Source: a virus
Direction: 5' to 3' (one strand)
DNA: 34,053 bases
Virus record (IMG/VR): IMGVR_UViG_3300017770_000066
Span: 1-34,053 of that record
Part shown: positions 20,702 to 29,121 of the stretch, in pieces
Numbering within the stretch: the first letter of the stretch is position 1
Layout of the letters: the number at the start of each line of letters is the position of its first letter
Translations under genes and position numbers: made by a program
The notes under the pieces: generated by a model
What the model saw: only the letters and a program-made list of their open reading frames with translations
Told to the model about the DNA's origin: nothing
Database searches by the model: none

Positions 20702-22344
20702 CTGAGGTAGTTCAAATTGAGTGCAGACGTTGCCATAAGAATCAGCCGGAGACACTTTACTCTGGAGACGACGGGTACTGTGCGTATTGTGTGGCTGACA
20801 TGCAGGATGCCATGCCTGACCCAGACCAACCTACGCCCCAAGAAGTTGAACAACGGACCACGGCCGAAGAACTAGCGAAACAGGAGCTTGCATCACGGTT
20901 CTTGACTCGTCGTCGGTTGTTGCCGTTTATCGAACGAAACAATCCTGACTACATGGCGGGATGGGTACATAAAGACATATGCCAACGACTCGAGAAGTTT
21001 AGTGAGGCTGTAGTAAATAAAGAGAGCCCGCGGCTCATCCTGCAGATGCCCCCTCGACTTGGGAAGTCGACCATAGCCAGTGTAGGTTTCCCTGCTTGGC
21101 ATATAGGCCGTAACCCACAACATGAGTTTATTAGCTGTTCATACTCTGGAGCGTTGGCTATGACCTTCAGCCGTAAAGTACGGCAGACGCTTCGTGAACC
21201 GTCGTTCAAGACTACATTTAAAACACGCCTGGACCCTGACTCGCAGTCAGCGGAAGCCTGGCTAACGTCTGCTGGTGGTGGCTATGTCGCCGCCGGTGTT
21301 GGTGGTGGTATCACCGGTAAAGGTGCACATGTATTAGTGATTGATGACCCTGTTAAAAACCGCGAGGACGCAGAGTCACAAAATAACCGTGAGAGCACAT
21401 GGGACTGGTACACCTCCACCGCGTATACGCGTCTTGCCCCTGGCGGAGGGATTCTTGTAATCATGACCCGCTGGCACGACGACGATTTGGTCGGCCGCCT
21501 TTTGAAGAATATGTCGGAGGGTGGTGACGAGTGGGAAGTTGTTAAGTACCCCGCTATCGCGGAGGAAGACGAAGAGTTCCGCGAGGCCGGAGAAGCACTT
21601 CACCCAGAGCGATATGACGTAGAAGCACTAGAGCGTATACAACGAGCCGTGGGCCCAAGAGATTGGTCCGCGTTGTATCAGCAGAATCCAGTTGCAGATG
21701 ACGGCGATTACTTTACAAGGGACATGATCCAGTACTACGACAGAGAAGATATCGACCAGGATAGGTTGCGTTATTACTGTGCGTGGGACTTAGCTATAGG
21801 TAAAAGAGATAGAAATGACTACTCAGTTGGTATGGTGGTTGGTATTGACGAGTTCGATAATTTATTCGTTGTCGATGTCATCCGCGGTCGGTTCGACGGT
21901 TTTGAGCTTGTCGAACGGATTTTAGACTGTTATGAATTATGGAGGCCCTCGATTATTGGAATCGAAAAGGGTCACATCGAGATGGCGCTTGGCCCGTTCC
22001 TAGAAAAGCGAACGCGCGAGCGAGGTCTCAATGAGGCTTACTTCAAGGATTTGAAAGTTGGCCGCCGCGATAAAGAAGCTCGTGCTCGAGCTATTCAAGG
22101 TCGTATGCAGCAGGGAATGGTGTTCTTGCCGCGTAACGAAGTTTTTACCGGCCCGTTGGTGGCAGAACTTTTGCGCTTCCCGAACGGTGTCCACGATGAC
22201 CAAGTTGATGCGTTGGCATGGATTGGATTGATGATGACGGAGTTTTCTACATTCCACGAACGTATTGTTGAGCCGCCAAGCTGGAGAGACAGACTCCGCT
22301 ATCTTGGTAAAGAAGTGAAGATCAAATCAGCGATGAGTGCGTGA
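20698..22344 (+). CDS. terL: Terminase large subunit
   Basis: A 548-residue packaging motor with nuclease. It opens with an unusual zinc ribbon (C9, C12, C28, C31). The ATPase part has the Walker A-like PPRLGKS (118-124), Walker B HVLVIDDP, and coupling region near VIMTRWHDDDL. The RNase H-fold nuclease shows WDLAIGKRDRNDYS, IGIEKG and the C-terminal HDDQVDALAW. It resembles large terminases with the TIGR01630-type C-terminal nuclease domain. Coupled to the previous gene by ATGA. Confidence 0.93.
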   Translation: MTEVVQIECRRCHKNQPETLYSGDDGYCAYCVADMQDAMPDPDQPTPQEVEQRTTAEELAKQELASRFLTRRRLLPFIERNNPDYMAGWVHKDICQRLEKFSEAVVNKESPRLILQMPPRLGKSTIASVGFPAWHIGRNPQHEFISCSYSGALAMTFSRKVRQTLREPSFKTTFKTRLDPDSQSAEAWLTSAGGGYVAAGVGGGITGKGAHVLVIDDPVKNREDAESQNNRESTWDWYTSTAYTRLAPGGGILVIMTRWHDDDLVGRLLKNMSEGGDEWEVVKYPAIAEEDEEFREAGEALHPERYDVEALERIQRAVGPRDWSALYQQNPVADDGDYFTRDMIQYYDREDIDQDRLRYYCAWDLAIGKRDRNDYSVGMVVGIDEFDNLFVVDVIRGRFDGFELVERILDCYELWRPSIIGIEKGHIEMALGPFLEKRTRERGLNEAYFKDLKVGRRDKEARARAIQGRMQQGMVFLPRNEVFTGPLVAELLRFPNGVHDDQVDALAWIGLMMTEFSTFHERIVEPPSWRDRLRYLGKEVKIKSAMSA

Positions 22345-22345
22345 C

Positions 22346-24460
22346 ATGACAACACATACTAAGAAGCCCAGATTATCCCCCGGTGAAGAAGACAAGGTAG
22401 CCCACGATCAGTGGGATCGATACACACGAGCCCGTGACCATGGTCACATTGACTACATTGATATGGCCAAGAAGTGTGATGCGTTTTACCAGGGCGAGCA
22501 ATGGGACCATATGGACATTGCCAACCTAGACGCTGAAGGTCGTCCCGCCCTAACAATTAATACGGTTTTACCTACTGTAAATACAGTACTTGGTGAGCAG
22601 TCCAACCGACGAGCAGATATAAAGTTCAAACCCCGTCGCGGTGGGTCGGAAGAAGTTGCACACACGCTTACAAAGTTGTACATGCAGATTGCGGATAACA
22701 ACAAACTAGACTGGATTGAGCAGCAGGTATTTGCTGACGGCCTGATTATGGATGGCCGTGGTTATTTTGACGTACGAATGGACTTCAGCGACCACGTTGA
22801 AGGCGAAGTACGAATCAAATCCCTTGATCCATTGGACGTTGTTATCGACCCTGACGCCAAGGACTACGACCCCAAGACGTGGAATGAGTTCTTCTACACT
22901 CGCTGGATGACGCTCGATGATATCGAGGAGATGTACGGACAAGACCAAGCCGACCGCCTTCGCTTTATTGCGGAGAACGGTAACAGCTTCGGTCGAGACT
23001 CTGTCGAATACAGCGAAACACGTTACGGCGACCTTGATGAGTCTGATGATTATCTTGGCACAGCCATCCCTGGCGAAGATGAATATCGTACTGTCAAATC
23101 CTTACGTGTTATTGAGCGTCAACATCGTAAAATCACTCGCGTCAAATGTTATGTAGACCCGAATACGGGTGACCAGCGCGACGTTCCAGAGTCTTGGTCT
23201 GACCGCAAGATGAAAAAGTTTGCGAAAGATTACGGCCTGAACGTTATTTCAAAGACAAAAAAGAAAGTTCGATGGACGGTTACCTGCGATAAGATCGTAT
23301 TACACGATGATTTTTCACCGTACAACGACTTTACTATTGTCCCGTTCTTTGCTTACTTCCGGCGCGGTCGTCCATTTGGCATGGTGAGGAACCTCCTCTC
23401 ACCACAGGAACAGCTGAATAAAATCGCTAGTCAAGAACTGCATATCGTCAACACCACCGCTAATAGTGGCTGGGTTGTCGAATCTGGGTCCCTAACCAAT
23501 ATGCAGGCCGAAGATTTGGAAGAACACGGGGCAGAGACCGGTCTGGTACTGGAGTATAATCGTGGATCTTCACCTCCCTCCAAGATCCAACCCAACCAGA
23601 TCCCGACCGGTCTCGACCGTATCAGTCAGAAAGCTGCTGCAAATATTAAATCGATTAGCGGTATTAATGATTCGATGCTCGGTACAGACGGAGCTGAGGT
23701 CTCAGGTATAGCAATTCAGGCTAAACAGAATCGTGGCGTGATCATGATTCAAGTTCCGCTCGACAATCTGCGAAAAACCCGTCAGTACCTCGCTGAGAAA
23801 ATCCTAAATCTTGTGCAAACGTTTTACACCGAACAGAGAATTATTAGGATTACTAATGAAGAAGACCCAATGGAGTCTCGTGAAGAGATGATCATTAACC
23901 AAATGACCCCCAGCGGTGACATCGTTAATGATTTAACTATTGGTGAGTACGATGTAGTTATCGGAACCATGCCCGCCAGGGACTCATTTGATGAAGTGCA
24001 GTTCGCAGAAGCGCTAGCGCTACGCCAAGCAGGTGTAGCAGTGCCGGATGATGCAATTGTGCAGTACTCACATCTTGCCAAAAAAGCAGAACTAGCTGCG
24101 AGATTGCGGCAAGACCCATCTGAAGAGCAGATGCAGATCATGCAGATGCAGCAACAGCTCGCAATGCAGGAAGCACAGCTTCAAGTTGCCAAACTCGAGG
24201 CAGAAGTTAGGAAACTTCAGTCCGACGCGGCCGTAAATATTGCAAAAACACAAGATATGACTGATATCCAGCCGCAATTGAAAGTCGCAGAACTACAGCA
24301 AGAGCTGCAAATGGCGCAAGAGAACCTGCAATTGCGGCGTGAACTCGCTGATTTAACAAACACCACCCGACAATCGCAGGCACAAACATCAGCAGCGGCA
24401 AAATTGGCCACCACTGCTATGCATACAGCATCTAAAACTGGCCAAAACACGCAAAACTAG
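22346..24460 (+). CDS. Portal protein, P22-like
   Basis: A 704-residue portal forming the ring through which DNA passes. The N-terminal KKCDAFYQGEQWD, RPALTINTVLPTVNTVLGEQ and the central EQLNKIASQELHIVNTTANSG are typical of P22-type portals. The last 130 residues are a Gln/Glu/Ala coiled coil that could form the inner barrel. I start at the ATG at 22346, one base after the terminase stop; an in-frame GTG 9 bases earlier is an alternative. A dyad-like sequence (23843-23857) lies inside the gene. Confidence 0.9.
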   Translation: MTTHTKKPRLSPGEEDKVAHDQWDRYTRARDHGHIDYIDMAKKCDAFYQGEQWDHMDIANLDAEGRPALTINTVLPTVNTVLGEQSNRRADIKFKPRRGGSEEVAHTLTKLYMQIADNNKLDWIEQQVFADGLIMDGRGYFDVRMDFSDHVEGEVRIKSLDPLDVVIDPDAKDYDPKTWNEFFYTRWMTLDDIEEMYGQDQADRLRFIAENGNSFGRDSVEYSETRYGDLDESDDYLGTAIPGEDEYRTVKSLRVIERQHRKITRVKCYVDPNTGDQRDVPESWSDRKMKKFAKDYGLNVISKTKKKVRWTVTCDKIVLHDDFSPYNDFTIVPFFAYFRRGRPFGMVRNLLSPQEQLNKIASQELHIVNTTANSGWVVESGSLTNMQAEDLEEHGAETGLVLEYNRGSSPPSKIQPNQIPTGLDRISQKAAANIKSISGINDSMLGTDGAEVSGIAIQAKQNRGVIMIQVPLDNLRKTRQYLAEKILNLVQTFYTEQRIIRITNEEDPMESREEMIINQMTPSGDIVNDLTIGEYDVVIGTMPARDSFDEVQFAEALALRQAGVAVPDDAIVQYSHLAKKAELAARLRQDPSEEQMQIMQMQQQLAMQEAQLQVAKLEAEVRKLQSDAAVNIAKTQDMTDIQPQLKVAELQQELQMAQENLQLRRELADLTNTTRQSQAQTSAAAKLATTAMHTASKTGQNTQN

Positions 24461-24469
24461 GAGTGCGTA

Positions 24470-25519
24470 ATGAGTGAAAACATGGAAAACCAGGAAGCGA
24501 CTGAGGAAAAGCCGCTTTCGTTTGAAGTTATGCCGGGCGCAGAACCTCTCGAGGCCCCAGAAAACATAAGTTTGAGCTTTGATGACCCCGAACCGGAGCC
24601 AGAAAAGGCTGAAGAAACCGAAGAAACTGCGGCTAAAGAGGAAGAAACCGAAGAAACGGAGAAAACCGAGGAGACTGTAGCCGAATCGGGAGATGAAGAT
24701 GACGATACCGAGCCTGATGAGGGCGATACTGAAGAAGAGCCGGTAACTGACGAAGAGCCCGAGGAAGAACTGCCGCTCGCAGCTGAAACAACAGAACCAG
24801 AAACAAAAAGTCCTATGGTTCCTAAGTCCCGCCTTGATGAAGTACTAGCAAAGCAGAAAGCGCTACAAAAGCAGGTAGAAGAAATGAGGGCAGCAGCCGA
24901 AAAACCGGTAGAAGCACCGGCAGAATATGATTTCGACCAGGCAGAGTCTCTATACATGGAAGCCGTGCTCGACGGTGAGACTGATAAAGCTAAAAAAATT
25001 CGCTCAGAAATAAGAGAAGCCGAAAAAAACAACTTAGCGTGGGAGTTGGAGCAGAAGATGGGCCAAACAGTCCAGCAATCAGCTCAAGCTACCGCTCTTC
25101 AACAAGCCGCAACCGATATGGAGGCAGCTTACCCAGTATTTGACCAGAACTCTGATCAATTTAATGAAGAATACACAAACGAAGTCGTCGAACTTCGTGA
25201 TGCGTTTATCATTAAAGGTTATGACGCCGTCGACGCTCTTAGCAGAGCAGTTAAGTACGTCGTTAAGGACCGCGACCTCGATACTGCAGGAGAAGCTGAA
25301 CAACCGGCCCTAGCTGCAGCAAGTTCAGAACAGACAGCCAAGAAAAAAGCCTCAGTCGCCAAGAAACTTAAAGCGGCAGAAGCCCAACCACCAGAGCTAG
25401 AGGGTGAAGGTTCGTCTTCTCGCGGTGAGAACGTTGTTGATTTCGGTGGTTTGTCTGAGGATGAGTTTGATGCTCTTCCTGAAGCTACCCTTCGCAGGCT
25501 GAGAGGAGACATCGTCTGA
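24470..25519 (+). CDS. Scaffolding protein
   Basis: A 349-residue protein with a very acidic N-terminal 120 residues (runs of E, D, T and P), a coiled coil near residues 125-150 (LDEVLAKQKALQKQVEEM), a central helical part, and a C-terminal region ending ATLRRLRGDIV. Position between portal and capsid, acidity and helices fit a capsid assembly scaffold. AGGAG lies 5 bases before the ATG. No protease is seen, so it is probably released rather than cut. Confidence 0.82.
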   Translation: MSENMENQEATEEKPLSFEVMPGAEPLEAPENISLSFDDPEPEPEKAEETEETAAKEEETEETEKTEETVAESGDEDDDTEPDEGDTEEEPVTDEEPEEELPLAAETTEPETKSPMVPKSRLDEVLAKQKALQKQVEEMRAAAEKPVEAPAEYDFDQAESLYMEAVLDGETDKAKKIRSEIREAEKNNLAWELEQKMGQTVQQSAQATALQQAATDMEAAYPVFDQNSDQFNEEYTNEVVELRDAFIIKGYDAVDALSRAVKYVVKDRDLDTAGEAEQPALAAASSEQTAKKKASVAKKLKAAEAQPPELEGEGSSSRGENVVDFGGLSEDEFDALPEATLRRLRGDIV

Positions 25520-25541
25520 TTGTTATTGCTTGCGGTGATAT

Positions 25542-25556
25542 ATTAGTTTAACTAAT
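25542..25556. promoter_or_regulatory. Dyad element copy 6 (ATTAG-TTTAA-CTAAT)
   Basis: Arms extend to 7 bp (ATATTAG/CTAATAT). It lies 22 bases after the scaffold stop and about 230 bases before the capsid gene, so it may start or control a long-leader capsid transcript. Confidence 0.75.
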
Positions 25557-25591
25557 ATAATACTACTTTCGCTTACCTGTGCGATATCAGG

Positions 25592-25607
25592 TCGTGATCG
25601 ATCACGA
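25592..25607. repeat. 16-bp perfect palindrome
   Basis: TCGTGATCGATCACGA is fully self-complementary. It lies in the capsid leader between dyad copy 6 and the stem-loop cluster. As DNA it could bind a dimeric protein; as RNA it cannot form a tight hairpin without losing central pairs. Confidence 0.7.
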
Positions 25608-25621
25608 TAAACATCGTATTC

Positions 25622-25752
25622 GCCCGTCGGGGCGTTAAACACGCCGAGCTCGTAACTCGCTAAACGCACGTCACACGTTCCTCACGATACGAGGTACACG
25701 GGCATGTCTGCCCATCAATAAGACGGTCGATGATTGGGATGACCTCAATCAT
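25622..25752 (+). ncRNA. Structured capsid leader, cloverleaf-like
   Basis: By eye, GCCCGT (25622-25627) pairs with ACGGGC (25698-25703) and encloses four small stems: GGCGT/ACGCC (25631-25645), GAG/CTC with a 7-base loop (25646-25658), ACGT/ACGT (25668-25678) and CCTC/GAGG with a 7-base loop (25680-25694). ACGGGC can instead join GGGCA/TGCCC (25700-25713). A further 9-bp stem (25730-25752) precedes the capsid ribosome site. It is not a standard tRNA. Whether this acts as a switch, a processing site or a regulatory leader is unknown. Confidence 0.45.
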
Positions 25753-25783
25753 TTAGTGAAACATATCTTTTATGGAGCTTAAA

Positions 25784-26938
25784 ATGGCTACTACAAACTA
25801 CGGCACGCTTACGGGCGACCAGTTACAGGTATGGTCACGCGACTTCTGGCGTGTGGCCCGCAATATGTCCTTCATCAACCAGTTCGCTGGCGCAGGACAA
25901 AATGCAATGGTGCAGCGCGTAACAGAGCTGACCAAATCAAACAAAGGCACAAAAGCAAATATCACATTGCTTGCAGATATGACTGGCGACGGTATTACCG
26001 GCGACAACACTCTGGAAGGTAATGAAGAAGCACTGCGTGCCTTCGACATCACAATCGAGCTGGACCAACTCCGCTTCGCTAACCGCGTAGCCGGACGTAT
26101 GGCCGACCAGAAAACGGTTGTGAACTTCCGTGAGCAATCACGTGACGCTTTGGCATATGCCATGGCTGACCGTATGGACCAACTTGCGTTCCTCACGCTT
26201 GCTGGTGTTGCTTACACAAACAAAAACAACGGTGCGCTCCGTACAACCTCTTCTTCAGCTGGCCACGAGCTGGTTGATTTGGTGTTTGCTTCTGACGTAT
26301 CTGCTCCTACAAGCGCACGTCACGTGCGTTGGGATGCAACGAATAACCTTGTGACTTCAAGTGTTGCAACGACTCAGGTCGCTGCCACCGATACGATCAC
26401 ATATCGTTGTATTGTTGAGCTCAAAGCCTTTGCCAAAGACAACTACATTCGTGGTATCCGCGGCGCAGGTAACGACGAGATGTTCCATCTCTTCGTAACT
26501 CCACAGCAAATGGCTGACCTGAAACTCGACTCCGACTTCCTGGCTAACGTCAGAAACGCCGGTGTTCGCGGCCCAGGCAACGGTCTGTTTGCTGGATCGT
26601 CCAGCCTGATGGTTGACGGCGTGATGGTTCATGAGTTCCGCCACGTGTTCAACACATCCGGTGCAACAGCTGGTACTTCCAGTAACGCTGGTGCTGCTGG
26701 TTACAAATGGGGTGCAAACGCTGATGTAAACGGCGCACGTGCTCTGTTCTGCGGCGCACAGGCTCTTGCAATGGCCGATATCGGTCTGCCTGAGATCGTC
26801 GAAGACACCTTCGATTACGAAAACCAAGCCGGTATTTCTGTCGGCAAAATCTTTGGTCTTCGTAAGCCGAAGTACAACTCTGATATTTCTGGCTCCGTCC
26901 AGGACTTCGGCGTTATCTGTCTCGATACCGCTCAATAG
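25784..26938 (+). CDS. Major capsid protein, N4 gp56-like (DUF4043)
   Basis: A 384-residue capsid protein. AVQRVTELTKSNKGTK-like opening after MATTNYGTLT, then LLADMTGDGITGDNTLEGNE and LAYAMADRMDQLAFLTLAG are hallmarks of the N4-gp56/DUF4043 family; the end has ALAMADIGLPEIVEDTFDY, the usual C-terminal lock. GGAG lies 7 bases before the ATG at 25784; an in-frame ATG at 25772 overlaps that site and is not used. It follows a long structured leader and is closed by a strong hairpin. Likely the most expressed late gene. Confidence 0.9.
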   Translation: MATTNYGTLTGDQLQVWSRDFWRVARNMSFINQFAGAGQNAMVQRVTELTKSNKGTKANITLLADMTGDGITGDNTLEGNEEALRAFDITIELDQLRFANRVAGRMADQKTVVNFREQSRDALAYAMADRMDQLAFLTLAGVAYTNKNNGALRTTSSSAGHELVDLVFASDVSAPTSARHVRWDATNNLVTSSVATTQVAATDTITYRCIVELKAFAKDNYIRGIRGAGNDEMFHLFVTPQQMADLKLDSDFLANVRNAGVRGPGNGLFAGSSSLMVDGVMVHEFRHVFNTSGATAGTSSNAGAAGYKWGANADVNGARALFCGAQALAMADIGLPEIVEDTFDYENQAGISVGKIFGLRKPKYNSDISGSVQDFGVICLDTAQ

Positions 26939-26946
26939 GTATAAGT

Positions 26947-26966
26947 CCCCCCTCTTCGGAGGGGGG
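26947..26966 (+). terminator. Strong hairpin after capsid gene (UUCG loop)
   Basis: CCCCCCTC/GAGGGGGG, 8 bp, closes a UUCG loop 8 bases after the capsid stop. The following CATCTTCTTC is a poor T tract, so it may be a partial terminator or protect the 3' end of the capsid mRNA. Confidence 0.72.
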
Positions 26967-26992
26967 CATCTTCTTCATAGAAAGGAAATCAA

Positions 26993-27352
26993 ATGAAGGT
27001 CCTATCCGATAAAGAAATAAGAGTTACCACCACCTGGGGTGGTGTATTTGTACTGTTCCCTGGCGAACCCCAAGAGCTGGCAGAAGAAGCTGCAATCTTG
27101 GCGATGTCGATGGGGGCAAAACAAGTTGATGGCACTACCGTCGAACCGAGTATCGAAGAAGAAAGCGAAGAATCTGATGACGTTTCGTTTGACGAGCTAG
27201 TGGACCAGTTAGTTGTTCTTATGGACGAGGGTAACCCAAGTAATTTTAAAAACGACAATACGCCCAAAGCTGCTGTAGTGAATAAGTTAGCGGGTAAAAC
27301 ATTGTCATCAGAGCAACGCGACGCAGCTTGGGAAGAAGCGTTACGTAGATAG
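26993..27352 (+). CDS. Hypothetical small head-region protein
   Basis: A 119-residue acidic protein (EEESEESDDVSFDEL) starting MKVLSDKEIRVTTTWGGV. The beta-rich N-terminus with FVLFPGEPQEL and the acidic helical C-terminus resemble small head-decoration or capsid-adjacent proteins, but no family is recognised. AAAGGA precedes the ATG. It lies between capsid and the adaptor gene. Confidence 0.75.
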   Translation: MKVLSDKEIRVTTTWGGVFVLFPGEPQELAEEAAILAMSMGAKQVDGTTVEPSIEEESEESDDVSFDELVDQLVVLMDEGNPSNFKNDNTPKAAVVNKLAGKTLSSEQRDAAWEEALRR

Positions 27353-27360
27353 AGGTAGCA

Positions 27361-28041
27361 ATGGCTGTAGCGGTTAATGACGTTATAAACAAAGTTCAAG
27401 AGACTCTGCAGGACACTGCCGGTATCCGCTGGAATGAAACAAATGAGCTCATCCAATGGCTGAATGACGCTCAACGTGAAATAGCCCTACTCAAGCCAGA
27501 TGCTACATCCGAAAATACTACCGTAACGCTGGCTACCGGCACTAAGCAGTCAATACCTTCAGACGGAAATCGCCTACTTCGAGTGATGCGTAACATGTCG
27601 GCTGCCTCTCTTGGTAATGGCGGGCGGGCAATACGTCTTGTAGCAAGAGATGTTCTAGACACCCAGACACCTACATGGCATGACCCAGCTGTTACAGGAG
27701 ACGCTGCTCACACAAACGTAGTTAAAAACTATATTTACGACGAGCAAGACCCTAAGAACTACTACGTATTCCCCGGCGTTTCTGGTAGCACCTACATAGA
27801 AATTGTCTACTCCAAGAACCCAGCGACTGTCTCAGCAGGCAACAACCTTAGCGTTGATGACATGTATGCCAACGCCGTCCAAAACTACATCTTATATATG
27901 GCGTTCATGAAAGAGTCCGAGGCCGCTGGTAACGCGCAGAGAGCCTCGTCTCACTACAACCTGTTTACCGCCGCGATTACGGGTAAGGCGCAGATCGACA
28001 CGATCACTACCCCTAATATCGAACGTAGAGGAGACGGCTAA
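27361..28041 (+). CDS. Head-tail adaptor (DUF6682-like)
   Basis: A 226-residue protein whose N-terminus (NDVINKVQETLQDT, then RWNETNELIQWLNDAQREIA) and mid-part (GNRLLRVMRN, DPKNYYVFPGV) match the phage adaptor family DUF6682, which connects the portal to the tail. GAGG precedes the ATG. The stop shares a base with the next ATG (TAATG), so the two are coupled. Confidence 0.82.
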   Translation: MAVAVNDVINKVQETLQDTAGIRWNETNELIQWLNDAQREIALLKPDATSENTTVTLATGTKQSIPSDGNRLLRVMRNMSAASLGNGGRAIRLVARDVLDTQTPTWHDPAVTGDAAHTNVVKNYIYDEQDPKNYYVFPGVSGSTYIEIVYSKNPATVSAGNNLSVDDMYANAVQNYILYMAFMKESEAAGNAQRASSHYNLFTAAITGKAQIDTITTPNIERRGDG

Positions 28042-28724
28042 TGGCTATCAGATACGACACTATTTTGCCTGACATCCTATCGATGGTTCCCGCATGCCCC
28101 GAAGTAATCGCTGAACGCTCAATTCGATCCGCAGTCATAGAGCTATGCGAGAAGTCAGAAGCTTATCAGGTGCAGCTTGACCCTATTACTGTGGTTTCAG
28201 GTATCTATGAGTACGACTTGGAGCCACCCACCGGAACGATCGTGCATCGAATAGTTTGGATGACACATGAAGGTAAACCCCTTGAGCCTGTATCCAGCGG
28301 ATTGTTGGAGCAACGTAAAGAGAACTGGCGTAAAGATACCGGCACTCCCGAGTATTTTATAAAGCAGAACCTTACGACCGTAAATCTTGTACCCGTTCCG
28401 AGCGAAACCATTTCACAAGGTGTGGAAATACGAGTTGCTTTGAAACCGACACAAACTTCAAACGCCTGCGACGACGGTGTTATGACCGACTACAGAGACA
28501 CGATCGTTAATGGTGCCCTGTTTAGGCTGACACGTATGCCCTCTCAGGACTGGACAGATTTTGCAGCAGCCCAAATCTACAACGGGCTGTTTAACGAAGG
28601 ACTGATTTATGCCGAAAGACGCGGCCGTCAGGCGGATAACCCAGTCGTTGCAAAGGTTAGATATGGAGGACTACATGGCGGACGTAAAACTCGTAAGTAC
28701 GCAGGTAGAAAATCCTTTATCTGA
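28041..28724 (+). CDS. Second head-completion/tail protein
   Basis: A 227-residue protein starting MAIRYDTILPDILSMVPACPE. It has a short helical N-terminus, a beta section (GIYEYDLEPPTGTIV), and a C-terminal part with an Arg-rich end (GGRKTRKYAGRKS). The layout after the adaptor suggests a head-completion or tail-tube protein; the family is not certain. Coupled to both neighbours by overlap. Confidence 0.75.
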   Translation: MAIRYDTILPDILSMVPACPEVIAERSIRSAVIELCEKSEAYQVQLDPITVVSGIYEYDLEPPTGTIVHRIVWMTHEGKPLEPVSSGLLEQRKENWRKDTGTPEYFIKQNLTTVNLVPVPSETISQGVEIRVALKPTQTSNACDDGVMTDYRDTIVNGALFRLTRMPSQDWTDFAAAQIYNGLFNEGLIYAERRGRQADNPVVAKVRYGGLHGGRKTRKYAGRKSFI

Positions 28725-29121
28725 TCCGGTTATTGCGGATATTCGTGACGAATGGGACTGGGTCCTGGAAGGATTACAGGATCTCAAAGAACGTATTCCA
28801 TCTCTGACATGGCGGCCAGAGGACGTATATGCAGAGTGTCGTTATGGGAACGCCGTTCTGCATGTTGCAAAAGACGGGTTCGTTATAACAACCGTTATAA
28901 CAGACCCATATACGAAGGAACGCACGCTACATTTTTGGATTGCCTGGGCACGTGATCTCGGCGGCAACTGTGTAATTAAGTATTTGCCGTTTTTCGAAAA
29001 TGTGGCACAACAGTTAGAGTGTAAGTTTCTGGAGACCTGGACCCCTGTAGATGAATTGGAGTCGTACTTTTTACAACAAGGTTGGTCGTTAGATACTAGA
29101 ATTTTTACGAGGTTGGTATGA
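28675..29121 (+). CDS. Hypothetical virion-region protein, perhaps acetyltransferase-like
   Basis: A 148-residue protein from the ATG at 28675, chosen for GGAGG 5 bases upstream; an earlier in-frame ATG at 28609 lacks a site. The middle (ECRYGNAVLHVAKDGFVITT, then TLHFWIAWARDLGGN) and the following helix and strand recall a GNAT fold, but no acetyl-CoA signature is clear. T7-like phages carry a small GNAT-like protein here, so the fold is a guess. It overlaps the previous gene by 50 bases and the next by 4. Confidence 0.7.
   Translation: MADVKLVSTQVENPLSDPVIADIRDEWDWVLEGLQDLKERIPSLTWRPEDVYAECRYGNAVLHVAKDGFVITTVITDPYTKERTLHFWIAWARDLGGNCVIKYLPFFENVAQQLECKFLETWTPVDELESYFLQQGWSLDTRIFTRLV

Noticed and set aside
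24457-25032. A 191-residue Ser-rich reverse frame opposite the scaffold
   Set aside because: Antisense image of the acidic GAA/GAG/ACC-rich scaffold codons; no ribosome site and opposite to the arm direction.
25622-25704. tRNA gene in the capsid leader
   Set aside because: The fold is cloverleaf-like, but it lacks the T-loop GTTCRAAYC, the D-loop GG and proper stem lengths.
26357-26935. A 192-residue reverse frame opposite the capsid gene
   Set aside because: Lies wholly within a confident capsid gene, with unlikely composition and no ribosome site.
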